DNA from: Clavulina sp. PMI_390
Taxonomy: Eukaryota; Basidiomycota; Agaricomycetes; Cantharellales; Hydnaceae
Length of the DNA: 64,000 nt
Assembly: GCA_015039315.1 (NCBI GenBank)
Contig: WIDE01000008.1
Coordinates: forward strand, 297,341 to 361,340
Direction of reading: 5' to 3'
Shown: in pieces, positions 37,706 through 50,000 of the stretch
How the letters are laid out: each line of letters opens with the position of its first letter
Numbering within the stretch: position 1 is the first letter of the stretch
The notes under the pieces: generated by a model
Database searches by the model: none
What the model was told of the DNA's origin: nothing
What the model saw: the letters and a program-made list of their open reading frames with translations, nothing else
Made by a program: the position numbers and the translations under genes

Positions 37706-39311
37706 CTACAGCGTGGGTGGCCCCCACGTTGGCAAAGTCACAACATCTGCCAACCCCCAGAAGAAATAGCTGTCTCCTCCACCCAATGAATGAGAAATGA
37801 CTAGCCTCCGTAGTCTAGGGAGCAAATAGTCTTGCATGCGTTGATGCAATACATCCGCCAGCGCGACTGCCACCGGATTCGTAGATGGATTGGTGTCATC
37901 CACAAAAGGCAAAGGGTCGTCCAAGGTATCCTGGTACTCTTTACCTCTACGAAGGATGCGTGCCCGGTCTGCGTTCGACAGATTTGCGAGCCCATCGAGT
38001 AAAACGGGTACATCAAACAGGCGAGTAATGGTGAGAACCTCCAGGCTAGGGACTTGATCGACACCATTCAAGCCAACAGCGAGTTCGACTAAGCCATCGA
38101 GGTTGTCTGGGCGGTGAATGATACTCAAATTTGTAACATTTGGCAACGAACCCAGCTAAGCCAGATATTAGGGGTTTTAGTCGGCGGCATTGCCCACATC
38201 CTTGCGCTCAAAATATAGCATTTGAAGCACTCACAAGCATGTCCCAATCACACCCCCTCTCTTCATCAAGACGAACTAGCGCGAGAGATTTCAGGTTTGG
38301 GAATAAGCGGAAGTTGCTCGCGAATGTATCGATGAAGTGGCTGCTGTCAACAATGTTGATTGAACGGACGTTGGGGGGCGGGCTGACTATGGCGTTGAAA
38401 CCCACGGTCCAGAAGCCATTCGTCATTTTGGCAAAAGACAAGTTAATGAGACGAGGAGCTGCCATGTTGCCCAAAACGTTCGCCACAGATACCGCTGAGG
38501 AATTCTGAAAGAATATCGTTGTAAGATTTGGCCATAGTGCGTTGTTCATCAAACACCTCGGCCGATCCCAGTTATGTATGATCAGTTTGGAGATACAATT
38601 GAAGGCGGATGGAAGGGAGGGAAGATTATCATGATCCAAACTGAGACCACCGTTGAGTTGAAGTGTTTGGAGGCTGGATAGTAGAGTGGAATCAGGGAAT
38701 TCCAAGCGCCTAAGAATAGACGAATCAGCGAGAGTGAGTGAACTCAGCCGCCTCGCAGCCTGCGGCTCGAGGCAGATCATGGGTGGCTCGGATGATTCTC
38801 TGGATAACCCTAATGGGAGTTGCAACTCGAGCGAGAACTGGTGAGGCGCAGAGCGAGTAACGAGCTCCGATAGCATGGACACGTTCCGAACTTTGACTTG
38901 TCCCCAAAGACGACCAGATCCCAGCGCCGCGGAGCGCCACGATGAACAGACGTTTGTCAAAGCAATCACAACATCTGATCCTCCAGCTTCCACCGCCAAC
39001 ATGGAGAACACGCGCTGCAGTAATTCTGTCGGAAGGGCGTAGACGGGGGAAAGTAGGGCATGATGAAGGGACGCTTTTTTTCGCTGGAGAGTATTCAACA
39101 TGAGGGCGACGACGTCGTGGATAGCACGAACAGAGGCGATTGTCTGGTCGACATCTGCAATGGCAGCTTGAAGGTCGCGTTTCCGAGCAGACCGATCGGT
39201 TGGTGCTGTTTTCAAAGTATGAAGAGGGACGTCTTCGTGGAAACACACGCCAATAATATTGGGTAGCGCATCTTCTAGTGTGGAAAGCGTCGAGTCCAAA
39301 ACAGAGTTCAT
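37706..39311 (-). CDS. F-box/LRR-like protein (tandem family member 1)
   Basis: Two exons (39311-38235 and 38155-37706), phase 0 junction, GTGAGT donor and CTTAG acceptor. An N-terminal helical, probably coiled-coil region (RKRDLQAAIADVDQTIASVRAIHDVV) precedes the F-box at about residues 92-135 (SPVYALPTELLQRVFSML ... LTNVCSSWRSAALGSGRLW). Leucine-rich segments follow and end with FFWGLADVVTLP. It is probably an SCF substrate receptor; the target is unknown. It is closely related to the genes at 42324 and 44626. Together with the hydrolase downstream it forms one copy of a roughly 4.6 kb repeat unit. Confidence 0.82.
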
Positions 39312-40001
39312 TACTGAAAGGTCGATTGTGGACTAAAGGGTCCTAGGAGCAGCAACGAGCAACGATCAGTAGAGGAGCCAGCGCATTGCCATTAATATGC
39401 TATAACATACTCGAACAGGCCAGACAACTCTCTAAAGGCTGGTCCCGCGGTGGCGGCCCGGCGCTGAGCAGGTTCTTTGCGTGACGTCACACGTATTCAC
39501 GCGTGACATGCGCTGCTCCCCCATGTTTGACGTGTTCCTGCTTTCCTTCATAGAGGATCTATAACAACTACTGCTGATAAGTCATCGAATGTACGCGTTC
39601 TGCGTCGGGGCGCGGTATCTCGGCCAGATTCCCGGACTTGAGCGACCCGACCTTTTTCGTGAAATGTGTCATACCATGAGCGTCATGACGATTCGAACGC
39701 TTCGCGCTTTTGTCGTCTAGAGCAGCGATCCCATAAGCCAAAGTGATAAAGAGGGTTGTTTGAGTGTGAAAATGCTATTTTAATACTATCACATGCGTAT
39801 GGACAGCATCAAAATCCGAGTAGATGAGGAGGCTGGGGACAGAGCTAGATGTTGTCACCCAATTCTTCCCCTTTCTACTACCAATGTGCGCATAGACGAG
39901 GCTGACCATATGAAAGCCAGGCGGACGACCTATCGTCAGGGCATAGATTCCTATGCCTAGTAAACTTCAATATCGTGATCAAACGCCCAAAATACCTGGC
40001 T
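39312..40001. other. intergenic region, F-box member 1 promoter
   Basis: It contains GGACTTGAGCGACCCG near 39636, related to GGGACTTGAGCTACCCG near 44204 upstream of member 2, so promoter sequence is shared between the duplicates. No gene is seen. Confidence 0.4.
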
Positions 40002-41644
40002 CTATACAGGGTATTCCGTTGCAGGTGGCAGAGCGGCCAGCCACTCTGTCATCCTTTCAAGCGTCCGTTGACCCTCTTTCCACGCCGCAGGTGCAGGGAC
40101 AAAGTCATGCCACATCTCTGGTTCTTCGTCCATCACTATCCACGGATGCTCCTTGGGTTGCCCTCGCCCACTGGAGCCTTCCACCTCAGGGGTGGTCTCA
40201 TCCTTCCGAGGGGGGAGGAATTTCGCGGCAGAATGCTCGGCAAGTCTCTGTCCACATAACCAGATCTCATCATTCAAGATCTCCTTTCCCCCGAAACTGA
40301 AGTACGCTGGAGGGTATCCCTCAAAGGTTGCGCGCTCGCTACCTGATCGAGGGTCCACAGCCGTTAGTGGGCAGTCCAGCGATCCAGGGGAGACGAATGG
40401 GTTGCGAGCAATGGAATGTAGAGTGAGTGCCTTCCCTGCAAGTCCGCGCATTCCATACGAAAATATGCCGATCTCAGGATGTGCCTTGCTGTATACTAAT
40501 GAACGAATAGCTTCAGATTCAAGTACTTGGAAAGAAAGAAGACGAGGTGAAGGTGAAGGGATGGCAGGTACGTACGATGATGTTCCACAATATCAGTTCT
40601 TGCATTGCGAACAAATGAACAGTTGGGCCCAGCTCGTTCGGGTATATGGGTTGCTGCAACATCGCACCATGGACTTATGAGAATCAACCCACCGGGCATC
40701 AACGACGTGACCCCCTCGAGGTGGGCAGGTAGAGATGCTTCCTTCAACCTCGAGGCGGGCATCGAGGCGTCACGAAGGTATCTCGTTACACTAAGCGCGA
40801 CATTCGCCCCTGCTGAGTCCCCAGAGAGTAGAATGTTTCTGGGGTGGAAACCCACATCAAAGACGAGGTAGTAGATGACAGTTGCAGCATCGAGGAGAGC
40901 AGCTGGAAAGGCGTTAGCTGGTTCTGCGAGAGGAAATGTACGGACAAGGCGGTATTCGACGTTGATGATACGAGATATAGGCTTTGATGGATGTGCTTGA
41001 GCTTGTGCCAGCATAGATCGTGGTAGACTTTCGTGGATACCGCCTGCACGGGCAGAACCCAACTATAAACAGCGAAGCAATATACCATACAAGCTCTCAG
41101 AGATACGCCTATTATCCCAGAAGCCATGAGCAGGACGTACCACATATCCACCTCCGTGAAAGTGAACAATTATCTTCTCGTCATCGGCAGCTGGGGCTAT
41201 GGGACGAGTGCCCACTCCATCACCGTGCCAGTAGATAGCTACGCCAGCAGGGCGCACATCATTGTGAATCATTAACTCCTTGACTTCCCCTACAATGTCA
41301 TCCGCCACTAATGGATCTAGAAACACTCCTTGGCAATTCCTGCCACATCTCTTAGGGCTCGGCATATCGACTTTCCGTACGTCTTTTCGAGACTGCACAA
41401 TGCCAGCATTTGTTGCAATAGGAACGAGGTCGTGGATCAGCAGTACAAATGTGGATTGCAGCCATGTCCATTTTGGACGAGGCCTGAGAGCTGGTAAGAA
41501 GAACATCACGCAACGAAGTGGTGTGAGGATCAAGAAGAGGAAACTGAACTGAAAGGTGAGGTAGAATGTCTTCCACGGCTGACGATAGACTGGGACCCAT
41601 TGCTTGATCACCACCTCAGCTTCCTGCTCAAGGGTTAGTGGCAT
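40002..41644 (-). CDS. alpha/beta-hydrolase, HSL type (paralogue 3)
   Basis: Three exons (41644-41141, 41062-40576, 40495-40002). The start is the ATG at 41644 (MPLTLEQEAEVVIKQW). Motifs are VYRQPWKTFYL, the full oxyanion hole HFHGGGYV, the elbow SGDSAGANV, the acid region GGKEILNDEI and the histidine in EPEMWHDF. The C-terminal linker after GGKE is shorter than in the other two copies, with fewer residues between the acid and the histidine. It is likely an active ester hydrolase with unknown substrate. It lies between F-box members 1 and 2, as the second copy of the duplicated F-box/hydrolase unit. Confidence 0.87.
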
Positions 41645-42323
41645 TGTTGTCACAGAGGCAGTTCGAGTTGCTCTTCCGGTTCCGATACCGGTTTGCGCCG
41701 GGCTCCGTCGGCTTGATGCCGATAATTAGCGAAGAGATTTGGGGGATTCTACGATTCATCGTTATTCGCGGGTGTTTCGATTGACGCCTCAATAAAGTAG
41801 CTCAGAGGCGACATTGGTCGAAAGTGGCTTGAACGATGTTCCTAGGACTGGGAAGGTTTTTGGAGCTCTCTGGCTAACAGCGAGGTTCTGCATACGTAAC
41901 CTTAGTAGAATATCTCAAAAATCAATGTTTTTCTTTGAGAAAGACAGTGAGGTGATAGATGTTAAGAGTCTTTATGCAGGTATTTTCCTTGGGGAGGCTG
42001 GCAGCCATGCTGCATTCTTCCCCTCGTCTGGCCACTTTCGTGCAGGTGGGCAAATCCCCTGACGGAGTTATCTCAATGACGGCTCATTGAGAGAGAGTTC
42101 AACATGATTACACACAACAAATTCCGACCTCCACTGCGGGACAAGATTTTGAAGGCGGCGCTGAGAATTGTCTGCGGACATGCAAGGTCTAACCTAGTTT
42201 TTTTATGGTCAAACTCTAGGGGAAAGATAATCAAGGCTCACACGGTGGGCAAAATTCAGCTACATATCTCAGGCAACAATCATAGTTATGGCCAATCATC
42301 TACAGCGATTTACGGTATTCGTT
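41645..42323. other. intergenic region, hydrolase 3 promoter
   Basis: About 680 bp. An open frame at 41814-42062 has no homology that I can see. Nothing is supported. Confidence 0.35.
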
Positions 42324-43911
42324 CTACACCATACCATTCCTCGGTACGGTGACAACATCTGCGAGCCCCCAAAAGAAATAGTTATCCCCACCTCCCAAGG
42401 CGTGTGAAATGACGAGTCGCCGTAATCGAGGCAGCCCAAAGGCTTGGATGCGCTGACGCAAAGCATCTGCCAGAGCCACTGCCACCGGGTTCGTAGATGC
42501 GTTTGTACTGTCCACAAAAGGCAGGGCGTCGTCTAAATTGCTTTCCTCAACGTTACTTGTGCGAAGGATGTGGACTCGGTCGGCGCTTGACAGATTTGGG
42601 AGCCCGTCCAGCAAACCGGGAACATCAAAGAGGCGAGTAATGTTAAGGACCTCCAGTTTACGCACTTGATTGGCGCCATTCAGGCCGACGGCCAACTCCA
42701 CTAGCCCATCAAGGTTGTCTGGGCGGTGAATAATGCTGAAATTCGTGAGGTTTGGCAAAGACTGAAGCTAAACCCAGAATGATACAAGCTCAGGTCATTG
42801 CCTGCATCCATGCTCTTGTAGATTTAACACTCACAAGCGTTTCCCAATGACACCCAGTCTCATCAGCGAGACGAACGAGTGTAAGTGATGTCAGATTTGG
42901 GAGTAAGAGGAAGTTGGTCGCAAACGCGTCAATGAAATGGTTGCTGTCGATGATGCTCATCGAACGAATGCTACGCGGGGGCTCCCTCATGATATTGAAA
43001 AACCCCGTCCAAAAGCCGTCCGTCATTTTTGCAAAGAACAAATTGGTGAGGCAAGGGGCTGCCATTCTGTCCAATACCCTCGCAACGGATGTCACAGAAG
43101 AATTCTCAAAATATATGCTGGTGAGTTGTGGCCATGGTGAATTATTCATCACATATCTAGGCCGATCCCAGTCATGTATCATTAGCTTGGAGATGGAGTG
43201 AAGGGTAGATGGGAGCGGGGGGATAGGGTTGAAATCCAAACTGAGACCAGCGTCAAGTCGAAGCGTTTGGAGGTTGAAAAGTATCACAGAATCTGGGAAA
43301 CCCACGCGCCTTAGGATTGAAGAATCACCAAGAGAGAGTGATTTCAATCGTTCGGCATCTTTCGGGAGGAGATAGATCATCGGCGACCCTGATAAGCCCC
43401 GAGACATGCCCAAAGGGAGTTCCAAATCAAGCGAGAATGGATGAGGCGCCGAGTGAGCGACCAGCTCCAATAACGAGGACGCCGTTCGTACTTTAACGTG
43501 CTCCCAGAGACGACCAGAGCCCAGGGCTGCAGAGCGCCACGAAGAGCAGACGTGGGTCAGGGCAACCACAATGTCTGATCCTTCAGCCTCTTGCAGCAAT
43601 TCGGAGAATATACGCTGTAGCAGCTCATTCGGGAGAGAGTGGACTGGAGATTGCAGGGCATGGTAGAAAGCTGCTCGCTTCTTGCGAAGAGTATTGAGCA
43701 TGACAGTGACTACGTCGTGGATCGCGCGGACAGAATTGACCGTTTCGTCCACGTCAGCTATTGCAGCCTGAAGATCACGTTTCCGGGTAGGTCGGTCATT
43801 TGGTGATGTCTTCGAGATATGGTAGTCCAGTTCTTCATGAAGTGGTGCGCCAACAATGGAGGAAAATGCACCTTGCAGTATGGAAAGCGCCGAGTCAAGG
43901 GCAGAGTTCAT
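42324..43911 (-). CDS. F-box/LRR-like protein (tandem family member 2)
   Basis: Two exons (43911-42835 and 42767-42324) with the same phase-0 junction as member 1. It begins MNSALDSALSILQ. The helical region (RKRDLQAAIADVDETVNSVRAIHDVV), the F-box (SPVHSLPNELLQRIFSELL ... LTHVCSSWRSAALGSGRLW) and the leucine-rich C-terminal half with FFWGLADVVTVP are all intact. By eye it is nearest to member 1, and the intron retains its length class. Role: probable SCF adaptor, target unknown. The upstream region holds a perfect inverted repeat at 44236-44276. Confidence 0.82.
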
Positions 43912-44625
43912 AACTTGCACGTTGAATATAGATGAAAATACGATGGGGCAATGAATGATCGTATATTATGATTTATTTTGATCCTGGTGGTATCACATAC
44001 TTGGGGCGGCCGGATGATTCCCAAAAGGCGAGGTGGTGTTTCGGTCTGAACCGTGACACAACGAGACCTCGCCGTGACAGGCACTGTTTCGCTTATTCAA
44101 TGTATCTCAGCTCTCCTCCAGAATAGGACCGTACGACCTTGAGCTCTTGGATGATTCTGCGCATGGTATCGATGCCGGCGCAAGAAAATATCGACGAACC
44201 TCGGGGACTTGAGCTACCCGCCCATTGTCTGATTTGTCGGCTCATGAAGTTGGGTCACCCAACTTCATGAGCCGACTTGGGTCGCATCACATTTTTCTCC
44301 GCCCAACAGAATTGTAGTTGCTTTTAATCATACATGAAGATTATGAGAGTGTTTATATGATGTTTCGTCGGGCCCAGAAGCTTTGGGCTGTTTCAGGAAA
44401 GGTAGGCTGATCCATACATGAGTTTTGAACAGGTAACTGGACAATCTACGTTCCTGTGGTCAAATATCGCGCTAGCCCACCAGGCGAGAGAGAGAGGAGC
44501 CACAGACTCGAGGAAATTAGTAAAAGATGTTCCGGGCTCCCATAGCGGAGCTGACATCCCCTGAACTTGCTCGGAGAATGGCTCAAGCCGAAGTGTGCCT
44601 CGGAGTCAAGATGCGAGGCGCACCC
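43912..44625. other. intergenic region, F-box member 2 promoter
   Basis: About 710 bp. It holds the palindrome at 44236-44276 and the promoter block shared with member 1 near 44204. No gene is seen. Confidence 0.4.
44236..44276. repeat. perfect inverted repeat, 20-bp arms, 1-nt centre
   Basis: GTCGGCTCATGAAGTTGGGT is followed by a single C at 44256 and then its exact reverse complement. It would form a long hairpin or cruciform about 325-365 bp upstream of the F-box member 2 start. No such palindrome is seen at the matching place of member 1. Confidence 0.97.
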
Positions 44626-46238
44626 TCATATCACGTCATCCGTCGGCATGCTCACACTGTCTGCCAATCCCCAGAAGAAATAAATGTCCCCGCCCCCCAA
44701 AGAGCGTGAAAAGATCAATCGTTGTAGTCGAGGCAGTCCATAGCGTTGAATGCGCAGCCGTAACACGTCAGCCAACGCAATTACCACCGGATTCGTGGAT
44801 GCGTTTGCGTCGTCCACAAAAGGAAGAGCGTCATCTATATCATCCTGGCCAATGTTACTGGCGTGAAGTACGTCTGCTTGTTGTGCGTTTGACGGATTTG
44901 GGTGCCCACCCTGCGGGGTAGGGACGTCGAATAGGCGTTGGATGCCGAGAGCCTCCAGCTTGGGTACCTTGTCAGCACCATCCAAACCGGCAGCGAACTC
45001 CACCAGCCCTTCAAGGTTACTCGGGGCATGGATGATCTGTAAATTTGTCACATTGGGCAATGACTCCAGCTGAACACAGGAAGAGAAGAAGCGCTAGTCA
45101 GCAACAATGTCGGTCTTTCTGTGTCCGGAATCATGGGACAACTCTCGAAACTTACAAGGGCAGGCCAACGATACCTACTCGCGTCACCAAGGCGAGCCAG
45201 TACAATCGATGTTAAGTTTGGGAAGAATCGGAGGGTCCCCATGAAAGAATCAAGGAAACGGCTGCTGTCAACGACAACAATCTCCCGTATGTTGCGTGGA
45301 GGCATCCCCATTATATGGTTGGACCCCGTCCAAGACCCATCCATCATTTGGGTAAAGAGCAGAGTGGATAGGTGAGGGGCCATTATTCCATCGAGCACTT
45401 GCATTACGGAGGTTACGGAAGAGTTCTTAAAGTAGAGACTCGTGAGCCTCGGCCATTGGGCATTATTCATCTGGCATCGAGGCCGGTCCCAGTGACGGAT
45501 CGTCAATTTAACAACAGAATTTAGTGCAGTTGGAAGAGGGGGGAGAGAATTAGGGTCAAATATCAGACCAGCCTCGAGTGAAAGTGACTCGAGGTTGGGG
45601 AACGGAGACTTGTTAGGGAATTTCAAGCGGCTGAGGATGGAGGCGTCGCTGAGAGACAAGTGTTTCAGCCTGCTCGAATCCGACAGCTTGAATTGGATCA
45701 TCTGTGAATTTGGTGGAGCCTGCTGCAAACCCCAAGTCAATGGCAGTCGCAATTCGAGGGAGAACGGGTGGGGCGCCGAACGAGCTGCGAGCTCCGATAA
45801 GGATGATGCTTTCAGGAGGTCGATGTTCTCCCAAAGATGGCCAGAGCCCAAAGCTGCCAAGCGCCATGAAGAACAGACGTGCGTAAGGGGCAGCACGACA
45901 TCTGATCTTCCTGCCTCCCCAACCACCATAGAGAAGACGCGCTGCAACAGTTCGATCGGGAGAGAATGAGTAGGAGAAAGGAGAGCATGGTGAAGGTCCG
46001 CTCTTTTTCTCCGAAGAGTATCCAACATCGACGCCACAACTTCATGCATAGCACGAACACAGTTGATTGTTTCATCCATTTCCGTCATAGTCGCTTGGAG
46101 ATGGCGCCTTCGAGTGGGTCGGTCTGATGGCGTCGTCCTTAAAACATGATCGAAGAGAGTTTCTTGAAGAGGCACATCGGCCATAGCGGAGCGTGCGTTT
46201 TGTAGGACAGAAAGCGCCGAGTCAAGTGTAGACTTCAT
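44626..46238 (-). CDS. F-box/LRR-like protein (tandem family member 3)
   Basis: Two exons (46238-45156 and 45069-44626), GTAAGT donor, phase 0, as in members 1 and 2. It begins MKSTLDSALSVLQNARSAM. The helical segment is RRRHLQATMTEMDETINCVRAMHEVV. The F-box is SPTHSLPIELLQRVFSMVV ... LTHVCSSWRLAALGSGHLW. Leucine-rich repeats follow and end FFWGLADSVSMP. It diverges more from members 1 and 2 than they do from each other, and no hydrolase partner follows it. Probable SCF adaptor with unknown target. Confidence 0.82.
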
Positions 46239-47062
46239 GCCAACAAGCTTAACCGAAAGGCAGTTTTAGCAAGCAGAAATTTTGGTTTGTGTTAACTATC
46301 CCTCAGAAGTGGTAACGCACCTGAATAGTCTAGATGACGCCCCAGTAGTAGCCTGGTGGGTGGGAGACTCTGGGCAAGTGCTTGTCACACAGGTTGGAAG
46401 GATGAGGTCACACTTGCGACATCTCGCCACAGTTGGTCAACTGGACAGCTAGCAGTCGAGATTCAACCGAATAACATTGTTGATTATAGATACGTTCGAT
46501 CCCAGAGCAGCTGAACTCTCTGCTATTCAGGAAAGTAAGAGTGTTAGCATGTCCCACGCCGGCCAATGCTCAGAATAAGCTGTCATATTAACAACGCGAT
46601 AGTGCAGCACAAAGAAGAAAACATATACAGAAAGAGAGAGTCAATGAGTGATCATAAACGAGAAGTTTCAGAAACACAGAGCTTGGGGCTACAAGTTTTC
46701 GAGTGGGAGAAAACATGAAATCCAGATCGGCAAACAAGGACGGCAGAAGCCCATGTATGGAGCGTGCCGTGCATCAGAAGGACGGAGCCGGGAGAGAAGG
46801 GGACAGGGGAGGAGAGAGGAGAGGAGAAAAACGGAGCAGGTTTGATGCAGGTGTTTGTATATGTGTCCAATTCCACGACCACGGCGATGATGGGATGGAT
46901 GACGGAGAACTAGTGCAGTGAACAACAAGGCAGCAAGATGGGAGGAGCGAGTATTATAATAAATGCATCAGATGCAGAAAGGAGAGAGCAGCACCGATGT
47001 TTTGAGTAATACAGTGCGGGTGGCGCCAGGGACTTTGAAAGGCGGGGAGGACGTTGAGGGAG
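46239..47062. other. intergenic region with purine-rich tract
   Basis: It holds the promoter side of F-box member 3 and the 3' side of TUP1. A strongly purine-rich tract (AGGGGAC, GGAGGAGAGAGG) lies at about 46780-46835. Short frames through it are low complexity and not called. Confidence 0.4.
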
Positions 47063-50000
47063 CTATGGCTGAGGCAAGACATTATAGGTCCCTGCAAACG
47101 ACGAAGAATCAAAGGTGTGAGTAACCATAGGCTTTGACGGACATCCCGGGGTGATAAACGATCACTTACAGACACGCGCTTGCCAATCGCCACTTCCAGT
47201 CGCCAGCATTCCTCCAGCGGGACTAAGATCTATTGAAATAACAGAGTTCTTGTGGCCCTGGAGCATGAGCTGCGTCTGCGCATCCTTAGGGTTCCAGAAC
47301 TGGACGCCACGATCCTTCGAGCCAGAGACGATCCAGTTTCCGTCAGGAGAAACGGCCACTGACAAGACATAGTCCTATGATAGACAGAGGCAAAAAGCAC
47401 AGGTGAGGATTTTTCTCTTCTCAGAAAGGAATAATGAAGCGCACCTTGTGGCCCGTGAACGCAACAGTGCACGAGCTACCCGTCTCACCACCACCATCCT
47501 TCTTGCCATTAGGAATAGGCTGCTGATTACTCGCCATCGTCCCGTCCTGCCTAAGCGCCAAATTCTTGGCCCCATGCACGCCTCCCACAGCCCGATTCGC
47601 ATTATCCACCGCGCGCACCATCGGCATGATATCCCAATACTTCAAGCTCTTGTCCAGACTCCCACTCACAAGCCCGCGCCCATCAGGGCTAAACGCAACG
47701 CTGTACACAGAGTCCTTGTGTCCGCGCAGCCGCTCGATGAGCGTGCCCGTCGCGACGTCCCAGATGCGCACGACCATGTCGAGCGAGCCTGCTGCGACCC
47801 AGCGCCCGTCAGGCGAGATGGCGACGGACGTGACGCCCGCGTCGATGCTCTCGGGCTCGATGATCTCAAGGACCTTGCAGTGCCCCGTGTCCATCTCCCA
47901 GATACGCGCCGTCTTGTCGCCCGAGCCGGACACGATGAGCTTGCCATCGCGCGAAAAGTCGAGCGAGTAGATCTCCTGCTGATGGCCCTCGAAGAGCGTG
48001 CGGATCTTGCGCTTGGCAATGTCCCAAATCTGGAAAGGTATATAGCAAATCAAGAATAAGAGGTGGGATGAGAAATATATATCACGAGGGCCACACATTG
48101 ATTGAGCAGTACTTACGCGGATCTGTTTGTCCTCTGCACCAGTGGCGAGATACTTGCCATCAGGGCTGAAGCAAACGCTTCGAATGTACAAGTCACCGGT
48201 CTTCGTAGCTGCCTCGTCCGCAAGGACACTATACAAAATATGGAACCACCATGAGCGACGTGATGATGCACCACTGCCTGTCACTTACGTTCGCGCTCCC
48301 GTTTTGGTATCGTAGATCTGGGCAGTACGATTGCAGCCGGTCGCAAGATACTTGCCGTCTGCCGAGAACCGCACGCAACAGACCACACTATACGCATAAC
48401 ACAAAAAAGGTGGATATAAATGGACTCGTCACACAACACACGCAGTTTAAAAAAGGAATAGACGACGAACCTCTCGTGAGTGAGCGTCAGGCTCAGGTTG
48501 ACATCAAGGACCTTGGGCAATCGAGGATTGAAAATAGCCCACCAATCACTGCCCTCCTTCTTGTGCTCAGGGCGCACTTGGTCGGGCTCGAGGTCAGCAA
48601 GGGGATTATCAGAAGTAACGACAACGAGCTGTTGGTTTCCATTCGCATTATTGGGACCATTGTTCAGGCTGTTGATGGAGGAGGTCGGTGGGAGGTTGGA
48701 TGGCGGGGGTCCGCCGTTGGACGAAATGGGTGGGAGGGAAGGCGAGCCGCTTGGGCCGCCGGGACCAGAGGTAGGTGGGTAAGGAATGGGACCGCGTTCT
48801 ATAACAAAGTGAGTGAGGGGAAGATCGCATTAATAATGGATATCATCATCATGATTGTTATTATATCCAGGGCTCCGGAGTCTAGGTGTGGGAGAGAAAT
48901 GACATACCATGACTGGGAGATGACTGGGGTAGCGAGGGTCGGGAAGAAGAGAGGGGTTTGCCAGAGGGAACGAATTGGTCGGCTGTAGGAGGGGGGGAAC
49001 CATATAGTCAGTACTCTGCGAGGAAACGATCAACAATCGGTTCATCAATAAGATGTTTAATAAATGAAACCCAAAAAGAGTTGGATAAAACATAGGGGGG
49101 AAGGGGGCTGTAGCTTCATGACAACCGGGAAGCTTTTTTTGTTTTGTTTCGACCAGTCACTATGGAGGACTTGGATACATACGTTCGCTTTTGGGTATTT
49201 TATCCTTTCGTCGCATGTCTCCTCGATCTCTGTCTCGGGGGTCCATCATATCGACATCCATGTCGGGGCCACCTCGCCGCGAGCCAGGCGCTGATGGGCC
49301 GGGGCCAGGACCATACGAGTCTCGCGGGCCTCCATACCGCTCCCTATCCCTATCTCTGATATCTCTGTCTCTCTCTCGCTCATCAGGATGAGGACCAGGT
49401 GGCCCTGGGTGCTGATGCGAAGAAGGCATTGGATTTCCATCGAGGGCTGACTTGAGCTCTGCCTTCAGCCGCCCAGTTTCGGCGTCCCACTCGAGTCGCT
49501 GGCGCTTGTACATCTCGTCCAGGTCGGCGAGTGCTTGGCGGACACCCGTGATCTCATGGAGCTGGGCGCTCACTAGTGGTGAGGATGCACAGTATTTGGT
49601 GAGAAAGAATGGGTTCAGGTCCAAGGTGGTGTGTGCACGGTCGTGCGAGTGGAGAAGGCCAGCCGAGAAGGTGGCCGGGGGAAAGATGGAAAAAAGTCGT
49701 GACAAAAACAACAGCGCGAGGGATGGGCGTTTACGGTGCGTGTCCAATAGTAATTTGTTCAAGCCACGGGGAACCAACCATGATGTGGGGCACCGAACAG
49801 CACCGAACACGCAAGCGCAGTGAAGATTTGGATGAACACCACATCACGCATAGTGCCAGAGACAAACCGTCAAAAAAAGAGAACATGATGAGCGTCCAAC
49901 GAGACGGATAGCGGCCGCGCATAGAGGGGGTGGACGACACGAGGGAACGAACATGGAACATGGTAATCCCATCGGAGATCCCGAAAATCGCGATAAGCAC

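Noticed and set aside
47403..48059. 218-codon plus-strand frame
   Set aside because: Antisense shadow of the TUP1 WD40 exons; low-complexity R/H/D composition and no motif.
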